Source: Odobenus rosmarus divergens (lineage: Eukaryota > Chordata > Mammalia > Carnivora > Odobenidae). Taken from it: 64,000 bases of DNA. Location: positions 2,105,166-2,169,165 of the forward strand of contig NW_004450397.1 of the NCBI RefSeq assembly GCF_000321225.1, written 5' to 3'. Positions 35,532 to 47,650 of the stretch are shown piece after piece. Both the position numbers and the translations under genes were made by a program. The first letter of the stretch is position 1. Each line of letters starts with the position of its first letter. A model generated the notes under the pieces. The model was given only the letters and a program-made list of their open reading frames with translations. It was not told the DNA's origin and did not search any database.

Positions 35532-36889
35532 CTTCAGATATCATGTCTCTTTCCTCTCATTTGAAATCAAACATTTTTTAAAGAATTTTCTGTACTTGGT
35601 CTCCCTTCTTTTCACCATCTAGTCATTCTGAATAAATAAATCGTCAGTCTGACTCCTGCACATGTAGTTTACTCTCAAATACACTTTCAAGTTGCTAGCA
35701 ACTAGTTGTTTGTTTGTATGGAATAACTTTAATATCCTTTGAGAAACACTTCAAGAGAACTGATTTCAAACGTCTACTTCTGTGATTTATGTAAGACTTA
35801 CAGTTTACCTACATATGATACCATAAGCACTAATAACAATTCCAAAAGAAGTTTTCTAAAATATGTTAAATAGATAAAGCAAGATTTTATTTCCAAGATC
35901 AGAAATAGACAAGATAATATTCATGTTGCCTTTTTAAAATGCTCATTTCTTCCCCCCTGTAGTCCTTGTTTGATGTCCCAGAAGTCGTAAAGTATCACAT
36001 GTTAACACCTCTATGTACGTCTTCTATACCTATATAATTTATTGATGGACTGTGCATAAATTAGACATTTCTCAGTGGATTATGAGTATGCACTGCCTCT
36101 CAAATGGCTTAGGTTGATTTCTCTTTTAAATACTAATACCTATGAATTTAACCAGATCTTTTGTTCACTAACGTCACCCATTAAATTCTTAACCCTTACA
36201 TCAGATCAAAATTTAAACTCTTCAGGCTTTTACAATGTATAATAAAGACTTCTCACTACATCAATGAGGTGTGTTTAAAGGGCCAGGGTGTTTTGAATTA
36301 AAGTTCAAACTTTGTCCTTAGCTGTTCATTTTCTTCCTATTCAGAAAATTCTTAATATCAGGAAATTACTTTGATAATTTTCCTATTGTATTCTAAAAGG
36401 ACTAGCTGAATTTGAAATGAAAATTATTTTAATTACAGTGACAGAAAAGTCAATATGATACTTCTTTTTGGCAGTTTGTTCCATAGGAGTTCATTCAAGA
36501 AGTAAAGTTGTATTGGATATAACTTATATGCACATTATGCAGTTTTAGTATGTAAATGATAGTTGAAATTACAATGGTAGCCCAATTTTATAAGCAGTGT
36601 TTTAAAACAGAGTATCTAGGTTCTCTGCAAATAGAAAGGGCTACTAAAAAAAAGGTTCTTGGTTTTTCTGCATGTTTCTTTTCCTAGTCTTGTTGCTATT
36701 TTGCTTTGTCTCCTTCCATTTCCTTATGTTGATTGTATCATTTTCTTTTAAACTCTTCTTTCCAAGATACTTATCTCCAAAGACAGTTATTGAGATGGGA
36801 GCAATAAAATTGTTGAACTCATCACATGAAGAAGAAACTGTGTTTTAGAAAATATACCTGATCTCTCACAAGTTAAATAGGTAAATTTT
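35532..36889. other. Unassigned intergenic sequence
   Basis: No gene or element recognised in about 1.35 kb. Confidence 0.5.
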
Positions 36890-37080
36890 ATTAGTGCCTT
36901 TCAAAGCATTATCTCATTTAATCCTAACAGCATCTCTTTGAAACAGACAATAAAATTATGCCTTGCATCTTATAAAGGAAGAAACAGATTCAGACTTCTA
37001 AGATAACTGTCTCCTAAGATTACAGTTGATAAAGGACTTAGAATTGGAACACAAATCTGTCTTAAAGTAAATTTCATGCT
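36890..37080 (-). mobile_element. MIR SINE, antisense
   Basis: Reverse-complement MIR: cattatctcatttaatccta (36908), a degenerate acagatgagg equivalent at 36975-36990, then gaacacaaatctgtctt (37048). Strongly decayed. Confidence 0.65.
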
Positions 37081-37989
37081 TTGATTTCTCTGAAATTACT
37101 AAAGGATATGAACTTAAGCTTTTTAGATTATCCAAAATTCATTTAAATTTGGCTTTAGAACCTTAATTTTCTTTTTGGCCACTATTAAAATGAATGCATA
37201 ATTTCTATATACCACTTTCTATGCAGCAAGTTATGATAAAAGGCTGTTGTAATAATGTAAATTGATGGGAATAAATCAATGTATATGTTTTTTGAAAATG
37301 CTGGTAAGCCCCATTTAAGTATTTTTTGGTAGATAATTGAGAATTAATTCCAAAGTCTAAGCAGGTTCCGTCCAATGTGGTAGCTGTGTGATAAGTTCTG
37401 TAAATATTGTAAGTAATGAGATTTTATGTTTAGCAATGATTAAAGATTCATATTGGCAAATTCTAGACAAGAAATTATTTTCATGATATGTTTGTACCCT
37501 TAGATTAATGTTAGATATAAGCTATTTGTACAGTACTCAGTACGTAAAATTCTATTGTGATTGATCAGTACATAAAATTGATACTAATACTATTGATTTT
37601 TACACACTTATGTTTTTGCATAGAAGAGAACTATAAGTCCTTGTGCTTTCAAGCTTTTTCTAGTTAGCATCAATATATCTATCATATAAGGCCTAATGTC
37701 TGCCTTCAGAAAATAAACTACTTTTATTAGAAATTATTGACAATTTTTATCTGCTCATTCTTGTTCATATTTCTAACACTGAAATTCCAGAATGCATATC
37801 GTGTTTTTTAAGAAAAATTCTCTCATGACTATTTTGTAGGACATGATACATGTAGGGAAACCATTTAGTATTTTATTCACCTCCCTCAAAATATGGTTAA
37901 AAATTTTATTAGAAATCTTTCTTTGGAGTCTCAATTTTTTAACCAATTTATTGAGATTTTGTGGCAGTTTTCTTTCCATGAAATTTGAT
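37081..37989. other. Unassigned intergenic sequence
   Basis: Very AT-rich. No gene or named element. The last 200 bp could belong to the neighbouring antisense L1. Confidence 0.5.
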
Positions 37990-39490
37990 CATTTTAATCT
38001 GACAACTTAATGATTTTTAGTAAATTCAGAGTTACGCAGTCATCAATACTGTCTAAATTTAGAATATCACCATCATCTCCCCCTGCCAAAAAGCCTGTAA
38101 TCATTATCACCAATCCCTATTCTCACCCCACCTCTAGGCAACAACTAATCTACTTTCCATCTCTATATATTTGCCTTTATAGAATACAGTCACGTATGTT
38201 CTTTTGTGTCTGGCTTCTTTCACGGAGCATGATGTTTTTGTTTTCAGTATTGTAACAAATATAGATGTCTCATTTATTATTGTGGCTGAATATTCTATAC
38301 ACATACACACATAGCACATCTTGTTTATCCATCTACTAGATGATGGGCATCTTCGACTTTTCTGGCTATGATGAATAAAGGTTCTGTGCACATTCATTGA
38401 ACAGGTCTTTGTGGGTACATTTACCTTCATTTCTCCTGGGTGGAGAGCTAGGGAGAAGAGTTGCAGGATGATATGATAATTTTTGTTTCACTTTTTGAGA
38501 AACTGGCAAGCTGTTGGCAGCAGTGCATTCCTGCCAGCAGTGTTTGAGTTTTCCAGTTTCTTCCACCCCTGCCATCTCTTGTTATTTTCAGCCTGTTGAT
38601 TATATTCCAGTGGGTATAAAATGGCATATCATTGTGGTTCTTATTTGCATTTCCCTAATGATTAATGCTCTTGAGAAATTTTTTATGTACTTATTGGCCA
38701 TTTTTGTATCTTCTTTGGAACAATGTCTATTTAATTACTTTGCCCATTTTTTTAGTTACTTTTATTATTGGGTTGTTTTTATATATTCTGAATACCAATC
38801 CCTATCAGATACATAACTCACAAATACTTTCTTCCATTATGTTGTATCTTTTGAAGCAGATATATATATATTTTTAATTTTGATGAAGTTTTTTTTGATG
38901 AAGTACAATTTATCAATTCTTTTTAAAATTTAATTTAAAATTTTTAATGACGTTTTTAATTTTGAAGTACAATTTATCATTTTTTATTTATTTTTTTCTA
39001 TTTTATCTTTTTTTCCTGAATATTTTTTGATTGTTATGTTAGTCACCATACAGTACATCATTAGTTTTTGATGTAGTGTTCCATGATTCATTGTTTGCGT
39101 ATAACACCCAGTGCTCCATACAATACATGCCCTCCTTAATACCCATCACCAGGCTACCCCATGCCCCCATCCCCCCCCCAGGACTCCAAGAAACTTATCA
39201 TTAAAAATCACTTGCACTTTTGGTACAATCTAAGAAATCACTAACTAATCCAAGTCCTAAGGGTTTACTCCTATGTTTTCTTCTAAGAGTTTTATAGTTT
39301 TAAGTCTGTGATCCATTATTAGTTAATTTTTGTGTATGATGTAGGGATCCAAATTCGTATATTTTACATATGAATGTCTATTTGCACCATTTGTTGAAAA
39401 AAATATTCTCTTTAATTTTCTTGGCACCTTTGTCAGAAATCATATGACCATAAATGTAAGAATTTATTTCTGGTTTCTCAATTATATTAC
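37990..39490 (-). mobile_element. Ancient antisense L1, 3' UTR plus ORF2 end
   Basis: Reverse-complement L1: 3' UTR (ctaggcaacaactaatctac, 38133), tgtgtctggcttctttcac (38204), atttgcatttccctaatgat (38644), tttactcctatgttttcttc (39264), gcaccatttgttgaaaaa (39385). A younger L1 tail splits it at 38982-39194. No open frame on the minus strand. Confidence 0.85.
38982..39194 (-). mobile_element. Younger L1 3' UTR inserted into an older L1
   Basis: T-rich tail (38982-39013), then the reverse-complement carnivore L1 3' UTR: gtacatcattagtttttga (39053), ttccatgattcattgtttgc (39080), acacccagtgctccatac (39103), ending in a C-rich stretch near 39180. The old L1 resumes with cacttgcacttttggtac (39209). 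The possible short duplication ttatcatt is at 38974-38981 and 39195-39202. Confidence 0.85.
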
Positions 39491-39604
39491 CTTCAGACAA
39501 AGTATACAAATCATGGCACTTTATTTATATGCATGCAGTGATACTCACTCTTCTGAATACCTTAGTGGGGACTCTCTATATAGCTTTTATTTCTTCTCAT
39601 AGGC

Positions 39605-39771
39605 CAGGAGTCAGAAAACTTTTCCTCAAAGGGCCAGATAAAAAGTAGTTTGGGCCACTCAACTCTGATGATGTATCACAAAAGCATTCATTGACAATAG
39701 ATAAATGAATGAACATGGCTGTTCCAATACAACCTTATTTACTAAAACAGGAGGCTGGCCCATGACTCCTG
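39605..39771 (+). mobile_element. MER5-type hAT-Charlie DNA transposon
   Basis: Nonautonomous DNA transposon: gtcagaaaacttttcctcaa (39610), agggccagataaaaag (39630), ccactcaactctgatgatgt (39655), gaacatggctgttccaatac (39711) and ttatttactaaaacaggagg (39736). Terminal inverted repeats survive as caggagtc (39605-39612) and gactcctg (39764-39771). The expected 8-bp duplication is no longer visible. Confidence 0.88.
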
Positions 39772-42700
39772 GGTGCTGTCCACTTTACTAGACTCAGTCT
39801 TATAAGTAACCCTAGTTACCTAACAAAATTTTATTGAATGAATTAAAAAAAATGTTTTTCATATCCCACATTCTTCATGTTACCCTCTTTTAGAAGCTTT
39901 TTAGTTATCTATGGCTCAAGTCTTAAGCTATAATTATGATAGAACACTTTGACGTGTCCAACATATAGTGGAACTATTGATAGTCCTGTTTTGGATAGCC
40001 ATTACTTTAATGCAACCTTAGTTTTTGTGCAGCAATATTACAGTTTGGGCTTATACTAATTTTGTGATCACCTAATCTCTCAATTCTTTTTCCTTCATTA
40101 AATTTTGTTGAATCATGTTCCTCCCACTTTTCTTCTATACTTTTCATTTATCTTTCTGTGTGTCATCATGCTAACTTCATCCCATAGTAGTGTAGTCTTA
40201 AACAAGATTTCCTTACTTTATCTAGAAATGGAATTAAATTAAAAAGATTGTTTTTTAACCAAACCAGTCTTCCAAGTATGCTCCATCCATCCAATTCTAA
40301 ATCTCACCAAATTTGCAAAGGTGCTTTATAAAAATGTAACATCCCAGTCCTGCTTGAACTGACTCTACACTTCCACAAATACAGTAGTCGGCCAATATTT
40401 GTCTATGCTTTCTACCAAGTGTATCATATGTTTTCAACAGAAAAAGAAATTTTAGTCAATTCCAAAAACAGTGAAACTCAAGAATTTCTAGCCCTTGTCT
40501 CCCACTGATTCTATATTTTTGGAATTTTGATATCTCATTATTATCACCTGTAGCATAAAAGCAATAATGCCAACTGCTGTGATGAATACTAAATTAGGCA
40601 CACAAGATTCTGTGGTTTATGAGCAAAACTTTCTAAGTATGGAATATCCCAACAAGGAGCTAAAGGGTCAGAGCTCCCCAGCTGGTAAATTGAATGTGTA
40701 TGGATTATAATAAATAGGTGACACTTGGAAGTAAGTCTATATATATGTGTCTTCAGATCTGGCCTGGCATACTTAGAAAATAGTTATTGTCAAAGAAACC
40801 ATAAGAGAATATTGAACTCTGAAACAGAGAAGTAAGGAAGAATCTGTACTTTCTTTTGTGTGTATGTGGAGTAAAGACCATCTGTATTTCCTAATTTATA
40901 ATTCTAGGAATCAGCTGTCTTCAAGATGATAGTGCATTCCTTGGCAATATAAATCTGAAAGCTGTTAATAAATTCTGTCATTTATTCCCATTGTTTTCAT
41001 CATGTATTAAAAGATAAGAAGTACAAAGCTGTATTTTAGAAGATTGACAGATTCTCCAGGCATCTGCCATATTGGCTACACAGTCAAATATATGTTTTGT
41101 AGAAGACAATGTATACAATCTTTAAGACTACAAAATAAGGAACAAATCTTTCCACACTGTCCATACAACCTTCCTGCAAGTCAAGAAGACAGATGGACTA
41201 AGGGTAAATTCCAAAGAGGGTAAGGTAAAGAAAACAAAGCCAGGTTCTGAGATATTGGGAGAAAATTGGGAGTTGAAAGATAGAGCTAAATGGTGGGAAC
41301 AGAGGATTTGACTTGGAAACTTGAGAACACTGAGTTGCTGATCTCAGACTCATTTATTTATAGTCATCATCCCTGAATTTGGGAGCAAATTTGGGAGAGG
41401 ATGACAGTATTCTAAGCTTGGGAATAATTGAGCTCCGAACAATATTGTAGGAACCAAATATTTAATGTGAATAATTAACTTATTTGATAAGATTTGAGTT
41501 TCTCTATTCATTTAACTATTTATTCTATTTCACTTATCAGAATGAAACATTTTGTAAATGCCAAGTCACAGTGTTAAGTATTCCATGTAAAACATGGCCA
41601 TTTACTTAAATATTGTGTCATTTGTAGCAAATTACCTCTAACCTTGTCAGGTTATCAATACAGAAATAATGACTAAAAACAACATGAGAAAAGGCCACAT
41701 TTTTGGTTTGCATTTTTACGTCGAAAGGAGAAGCTTGAGATATTTCTTCACTCCTCTTCTCACACAGTTGCTTTTACCCTACCTGCGGTGGTTTTGAGGA
41801 AATGGACTTTTTGATGAGAGGGGATAAGAGAGGAATGTTTTCCATCATGGTTCCTCGGCAGTGAGTAGACAGAGGTGAGAAGAGGGAGAGGTCAGACAAA
41901 AGGGGAGGGTGCAAGCATATTAGAGCTTCACTGACTTTCTTAACCATTTTGCCTATGATCAGTTGTCATCTGAGTTACAGAAGTTTCTAAGAAGTCAAAA
42001 TTTCTACTAAAACATACCCCTAAATGATTCATGTCTTCTTACATACATGAACTTGGAGTTCAGTTTCTTACCATGCTGATTGTATAACTCAGTAATTTTC
42101 AGAGATAGCCAGCTATTATATTTTTCTAGGCAAAGTGTGGAAAAGAACAGTTTCTTTTGAGAAAAGTGAAAACAAGCACCTACCTTGATTTTAGAGACAA
42201 AGACAATAATGAATACTTTTAATGTTAAAATAAAAAAGCCAACATTTGATTCCCTAAGAGGAATAATATTAAGAATACTCATGATTTTACAAAAGAAGCA
42301 AAGGTGTTAAGAGGAATAAAATATATAAACTGTGATTATTCAGAGTTTAATTTGTACATTTTTCATTTTGTGAATTATTCAGACTGTTTCTCTCTCTCTT
42401 TTATCTTAATGCTTTTCTTTTACCACTTGTATCACTTCCGGGGGAAAAAAAAGTGGACTAAAATTGCAGAAACAGAAGGAAACCTCCAAATGATAGCAAG
42501 GCCCGTTTTCTCTCTACTATTCAGAATAATCATTTTCAGAATAGAAAGTTCTAAAAAACTAGTACAATAGGAACTGAAGTCACCATATAAGAAGATGAGA
42601 GTTCTGCGCTGCTATTTTAAGTGACTTGGTAGTCTTTTGCCTCAAATGGATTATACTCCAGTGTACTAATACATAGGAATCTTTTGTTTACTATTTTAAA

Positions 42701-43429
42701 CCTGTATCTATAAAGTAGATATATCCCTGTAATATCTGTATAAATAGAAAAAATTAAATAACAGAAAATTTGAGTAAGCCAGATAATTCCAGAAAAAGGA
42801 GGTACTCTACAAGTGAGAAAATGAACATATTACCTTTAATAATTGCCTGTAATAATTATATAGAAATAAGGTCCATTGGAATAGGGCAAGATGAGAGACT
42901 GGACAGGAATTACAGATCCCAGGCAGAGTAGATCTTTCATCTCCTGAGGATCAATAATTTAAGATGTTTCTACCATCATGTAGTTAGATGATATGAGGCA
43001 AATAGAAAAGGGAGACAAAATCTGACAATGATTTGACAGTCTTGTGTGCTAAGGGGGAAAGTGCAAAGGTGACAGAGGAGCAGAGAGACAGTTTACTTTT
43101 GAATTTATTATAAATCAGGCTTTCCACTGTTTCAGTCCCCTCTAAGAAACTGCACATAGCCTCAAGGGGCAAAACCTCAAGAGAGGAAAAAATCCTAAAT
43201 ATTTCCAGAGGCCCAACTGAGAGCCTGAGGTGCTTGCTAGGTTCCTACCTCCACTTTCTCCCAACACCACAAGACTTACTAAAAATTCTAGTCTGTTTTT
43301 CTGTTGCCCTCAGAAAATTTTGTGAGAGGAAACCACTGCCAAATACTGGCCTTACAACCGTGTGCCTTTCTTCTTTCCAGAATCTCCCCCTCTCAATTTT
43401 TGGTTTCTTTGGCAGCCTTGTACTTGAAT
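39772..43429. other. Long unassigned intergenic stretch
   Basis: About 3.7 kb with no gene, RNA or named repeat. Open frames near 42000-42570 and 42980-43570 lack known domains or codon-use signals and look like chance. This is the longest apparently element-free stretch in the window, so it is the best place to look for conserved noncoding sequence. Confidence 0.45.
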
Positions 43430-43970
43430 TTATTATGTATAAATATTTATTGATTACCTATTATGGGCCAAGTACTGTGTTAGGTGTTAGAGAAAAATTG
43501 AGAGCAAAAAACAGATGTGTTTTTGCCCTTTTGCAATTTAATATCTACTCAAGGGCTCAGACATAATCAAGTAATTACATAAACACAAGTAAAACTGAGG
43601 TTGAGACAAGTATAGGGTGCTGCAAAACCATATATTAGGTGAATTTGACTTTGCTGGGGGGTCAGGAGATGATACTTCATCTCTGATTAAGAATGGATAA
43701 TGGGTAAAGGGAGGAGGAGCGTGAAGCACATTCCTGGAAGAAGGAACACAGATGCAAAAGCCCCACGCAGCATAGTGAGACTAGACGGAGTGAAGACTGA
43801 GGTGTCTGAATGAGAGAAGTTTGGGAACTATGACATGTGATAAGGCCAGATAGGATGCTCAAGGCCAATTCATGTAGTGCCTTTTAAGCCAAACTAAGAA
43901 GTTTTATCTTCATCCTCAGAAGAATGGGAGGTCATTGAAAGATCTTAAGCAAGGGAATAACAATGAGAAA
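43430..43970 (-). mobile_element. L2, antisense 3' region
   Basis: Reverse-complement L2 in correct order: aatatttattgattacctat (43442), gggccaagtactgtgttagg (43466), acacagatgcaaaagcccca (43747), catgtagtgccttttaagcc (43872), gggaggtcattgaaagatct (43926). Clear despite divergence. Confidence 0.82.
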
Positions 43971-44034
43971 TGCTTATCGGAAATGTTAGCTGGTTGCAAT
44001 GTGACTAATGGCCTATATTTCATTAAATATTACA

Positions 44035-44185
44035 ATACCAATTTTACTGTTGAAGAGTCTAAAACTTAAAAAGATTATAAGACATATTCATGACCATAGA
44101 GTTAATAATTGTTGGAGTTGGGACTCAGATTCGTAATGATATTTCCTGGCCCGGTGCTCCTCTCTTTAATCCAAGTTACTTTATG
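44035..44185 (-). mobile_element. MIR SINE, antisense
   Basis: Reverse-complement MIR: attttactgttgaagagtct (44041), gaccatagagttaataattg (44092), gttgggactcagattcgta (44117), ggtgctcctctctttaatcc (44153). It follows directly on the L2. Confidence 0.75.
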
Positions 44186-44329
44186 TGTAAGAGGAAGAGC
44201 ACAAATAGAAAGGACACAGAGGTAAACATTGGGTGGTGGTTTAGTTTCATTGTCAGATGACACCTGGAGAGGAGAGGTGAGTCCTGGGATTTTTTTTTTT
44301 TTTTGCACTTCTCTAACTGCATATTACAA

Positions 44330-45215
44330 ATTTCAGTGCATAGCATTTTCATTAGCATTCAGACCCAAATATTTTCTAACATCAGGAATAATTTTTTGAC
44401 TCATAGATAATTTAGAAGTGTGTTTTTAAACTTCAAAATGTGAAATTTTAGCAATTACCTCTTAAATTTTTAACTAAACTGTGCTATGGCCTGATAACAT
44501 ATTTCTTTTTTTTTTTTAATAAAAACTTTATTTATTTATTTGACAGAGAGAGACACAGCGAGAGAGGGAACCCAAGCAGGGGAAGTGGGAGAGGGAGAAG
44601 CAGGCTTCCCGCTGAGCAGGGAGCCCGATGCGGGGCTGGATCCCAGGACCCTGGGACCATGACCTGAGCCGAAGGCAGACGCTTGATGACTGAGCCACCC
44701 AGGCGCCCCGTGATAATGTATTTCATATGACACCCATTCTTTGAAATACATTGACTGGCTTCATAGATTAGTAGGTGGTCAGTTTTCACCACTGTTTCAT
44801 ATGTGCTTGAAGAGTGTGTGTATTGTTTCAGATACACTGTTCTGTATCCATTTGATCAAGCATGTAAACTCTTATCATTTAAATCTTCCAAATCCAGATG
44901 ATTTTTGTCTGCCTAGTATATCAATTCCTAAGAGATATTAAAAATTCACACAATTTGTTCTCCTTCTAGTTGTGTCAGTTTTTGAAGCTATGTTACCAGT
45001 GTATATATTAGAGCTGTTCTACCTTCCAGGTCAATTGAAGCCCTTTTCAATATGTAGTGATAGGCTTTATCTTTAGCAGTCCTTTTTACCCACTTTGTCT
45101 GATAATGTTATATCAGCTTCCTTTTGGTCACAGTATTTGTTTCTTCACTGGCGTTTGGTGAAAATTTTTATTAACACTTTATTAAAATATAATTCACATG
45201 TCATAAAATTCATCT
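44330..45215 (-). mobile_element. Ancient antisense L1, ORF2 N-terminal region
   Basis: Reverse-complement L1 ORF2: actgtgctatggcctgataac (44479), tgtttcagatacactgttct (44825), actttgtctgataatgttat (45093) and cagcttccttttggtcac (45114). A short 3'-UTR-like piece (aaaatataattcaca, 45183) follows at 45165-45215. Interrupted by the SINE at 44506-44710. Confidence 0.75.
44506..44710 (-). mobile_element. Can-SINE, full length, consensus-like
   Basis: Minus-strand copy close to the arctoid consensus: head cggggcgcctgggtggctca near 44710, T-run tail at 44506-44518. The duplication, with two differences, is tgataacatatttc (44492-44505) / tgataatgtatttc (44711-44724), inside the old L1. Confidence 0.94.
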
Positions 45216-45249
45216 ATCAATTTGCATTCATTTTGATTGCCTATATTTT

Positions 45250-45670
45250 TAAATAGGAAGAAAAAAGAGAAATACCAAGTTGGCAGAGGAATTGATATTA
45301 GAGCATGTGAGGAATAGTTGAAGGAACTAGATATGCGTATCCTAAAGAAAAGAAAACATGGTTGGAGCATGTCAACTGTCCTCAAATATGGAGGAATATG
45401 AATATATTCTACAGGCCTCCAGAGATCTAACCAAAGCCCAATGGGGGTAAGATGCAGGAAAGTACATTTTAGATTCTTAGGAGAATTCTCTGAGGACAGG
45501 TGTTGTCAAAACTGTAGTGGGGTTTTCCTATTATAGAAAGTATATAGTCAGAGCTGGATGATTACATGTTAATGGTATTGTGGAAAATATTTATCCTTTG
45601 GGCAGATATAGGAAACTCGTGATGTCTGAGAATTCTTCCAACTCTTCGATTCTGTGATTCTCTGGTATAT
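45250..45670 (+). mobile_element. Possible CR1/L3-type LINE 3' end
   Basis: The segment ends in cttccaactcttcgattctg (45637) and tgattctctgg, the type of terminal phrase seen in ancient CR1/L3 LINEs. Upstream likeness is weak, so the left boundary and the call are tentative. Confidence 0.4.
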
Positions 45671-46764
45671 AATTACATGTAATGCTTCCAATTTATTAAA
45701 TAATAAAAGAACCCAAGTATAAAACTATGGTAAAATGCAAATGAACTTGCTCATAGTTCAAAGTATTTTTTTATTTTAAAAATATCCTCATATAACAATG
45801 GTTATTACAGTGCCTAAGGCATAATTAAAAGTCAGGTTCTAGGCAGTGTGGCAAGTTAGAAATGCCAGATTATATAATACATTAATTCCTTTAAAAGCTT
45901 TCTCAAAATATATTGATCATTAATAAGAAAAATTTAGACATGCTAGAAATTGCTGTATATGTGATATAAATGGAGAATTATTATCAAGTTTTATGTCTAA
46001 CTTGATTGTTGGTATAAAATTGATGGTCTCTTTATTAGCACAAGGTATTATTAATGTGCTCAGCATGCAACTAGCAGTGTTCCAAACAACCACAGCAAGC
46101 ATGTTCTATTAAAAAACAAAACAAAACTGTAAATGTTGGAGTTTTTCAAGTGAAAGGATGATAACTGCAATCTGGGAGATTAATTTGTGATTCCTCAAGG
46201 AGGCATTTTATAACCTTGGTACTGAATATACCTTCTGTTCTGCCACCAGATGGCAGAAGTAGGCATTACTTAAGTGAGAGTTTACAGTTAAAGTGCTTTT
46301 AATAATTTTTTACATAATTAGATTAAATCAAAATGGACAGCTTGAATATTTTTAATAGCTCTTATAACAAGTTTGGTAATGGTAAAGATGGAAAATATTA
46401 GCTAAAATTAAATTTTGTAATTAAATCCATTACAATATAAAGTATTCCCTTAGAATAGTATTTTTCTTTATTAAAAATAGTCTCACAAGGAATTCCCACA
46501 GATGTGTCTTAAAGCATGAAATAAATAAATAGCAGTAAATTTAAAAGTATTAGACACATATAAAGTACAAACCACAAGAGAAGTGTATAATATAGTTATT
46601 AAATTAAGACCTATATTATTTAAAAAAGAATTACTAGTGTTACAAATGGGATATAAACAATCACATGTACATTAATATAAAATTATCTGACTGGCTTAAT
46701 AAGTTTAAAAAAGTAATGAAATTCATTCATATAAACCCTAGGCATTTTTAAAAAGTCATTCCAG
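45671..46764. other. Unassigned sequence carrying a CTCF-like motif
   Basis: No gene or named repeat. The candidate CTCF site at 46240-46259 lies in it. Confidence 0.5.
46240..46259 (+). promoter_or_regulatory. Strong CTCF-binding-motif candidate
   Basis: ctgccaccagatggcagaag matches the CTCF core consensus (CCA, S, Y, AG, R, K, GGC, R, S) at every core position, with one mismatch in the 3' flank. It lies in non-repetitive sequence, in forward orientation. A chance match this good in 64 kb is uncommon but not impossible. Occupancy cannot be judged from sequence. Confidence 0.6.
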
Positions 46765-46780
46765 AGGGATATACATTTCT

Positions 46781-47000
46781 TTTTCTTTTTTAAGAGTTAT
46801 TTTTTTAAAGATTTTATTTATTTATTTGTCACAGAGAGAGAGAGAGAGAGAGAAAGCACAAGCAGGGGAGGCAGCAGGCAGAGGGAGAAGCAGGCTCCCC
46901 ACTGAGCAGGGAGCCCAATGTGGGACTCCATCCCAGGACCCTGGGATCATGACCTGAGCAGAAGGCAGACATTTAATCGACTGAGCCACCCAGGCATCCC
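46781..47000 (-). mobile_element. Can-SINE, full length
   Basis: Minus-strand copy with (GA)n at 46831-46853 and head gggatgcctgggtggctcag near 47000. The imperfect duplication is agggatatacatttct (46765-46780) / agggatacatgtttct (47001-47016). Confidence 0.94.
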
Positions 47001-47224
47001 AGGGATACATGTTTCTTAACTCAATAGAAAATGTTATGGCTATTCAAAGAATGCTTTTAAAAATCATGGATGAATTAGCTGTTTTCCCTACAAATTCACA
47101 TTTTTTGTTCTGGTGTTTTTGTTCAGTCCTTTAAAAATTCCACTTCTTGTATCTCATTGATTCTTCAACCCTGTACATTTGATATATGACAAAGGAAATA
47201 GTCATATCTAGTAAGTTTGTCAGG

Positions 47225-47650
47225 TTAGAGTCATTTGTAAGGACAACCTCTTCTTTGTCAACCCAGTAGACTACTTTGATCTTAAACTCTCCGTGGCATG
47301 TGACAAAGCTGACTGTGCTTTCCTTCTTAAAACATGATTTTCCCCTGATTCTGTGATACTACATTCCTCTATGTTCCACTTTGCACCCCTTTAAAGTTTA
47401 TTTTTGGGGAGGGGGTTCTGGTTCTCTAACCTGCTTGCGGATGTTAGAGATCATAGGATCATTTGATTTCCGTCTTACCAACATTTCCCTACATGATGCC
47501 ATTCATTCTCTCACCTCCAAATGTAACCTATATGATGAAGTCCCCCAAATGCCTATGCCCCACCCACCACTTCTCTTCATTGACCTCCAGACTCTTAGAT
47601 ACAACTGCCTCCTTGAATTAAGTCTCTTTTATTCTAATACATTCCCTCGT
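47225..47650 (+). mobile_element. L2, sense, reverse-transcriptase region
   Basis: Collinear with the L2 ORF RT domain: gcatgtgacaaagctgact (47297), ccgtcttaccaacatttccc (47470), tatatgatgaagtcccccaa (47530; the degenerate catalytic YADD region) and gacctccagactcttagata (47582). The open frame at 47381-47653 is a relic of this element, not a host gene. Confidence 0.75.

Noticed and set aside
44532..44837. 101-codon open frame on the minus strand
   Set aside because: It reads through the SINE at 44506-44710. The same peptide theme (VAQ..KRLPSAQVMIPGSWD) appears wherever this SINE occurs, for example near 7100, 8710, 10600 and 46850.
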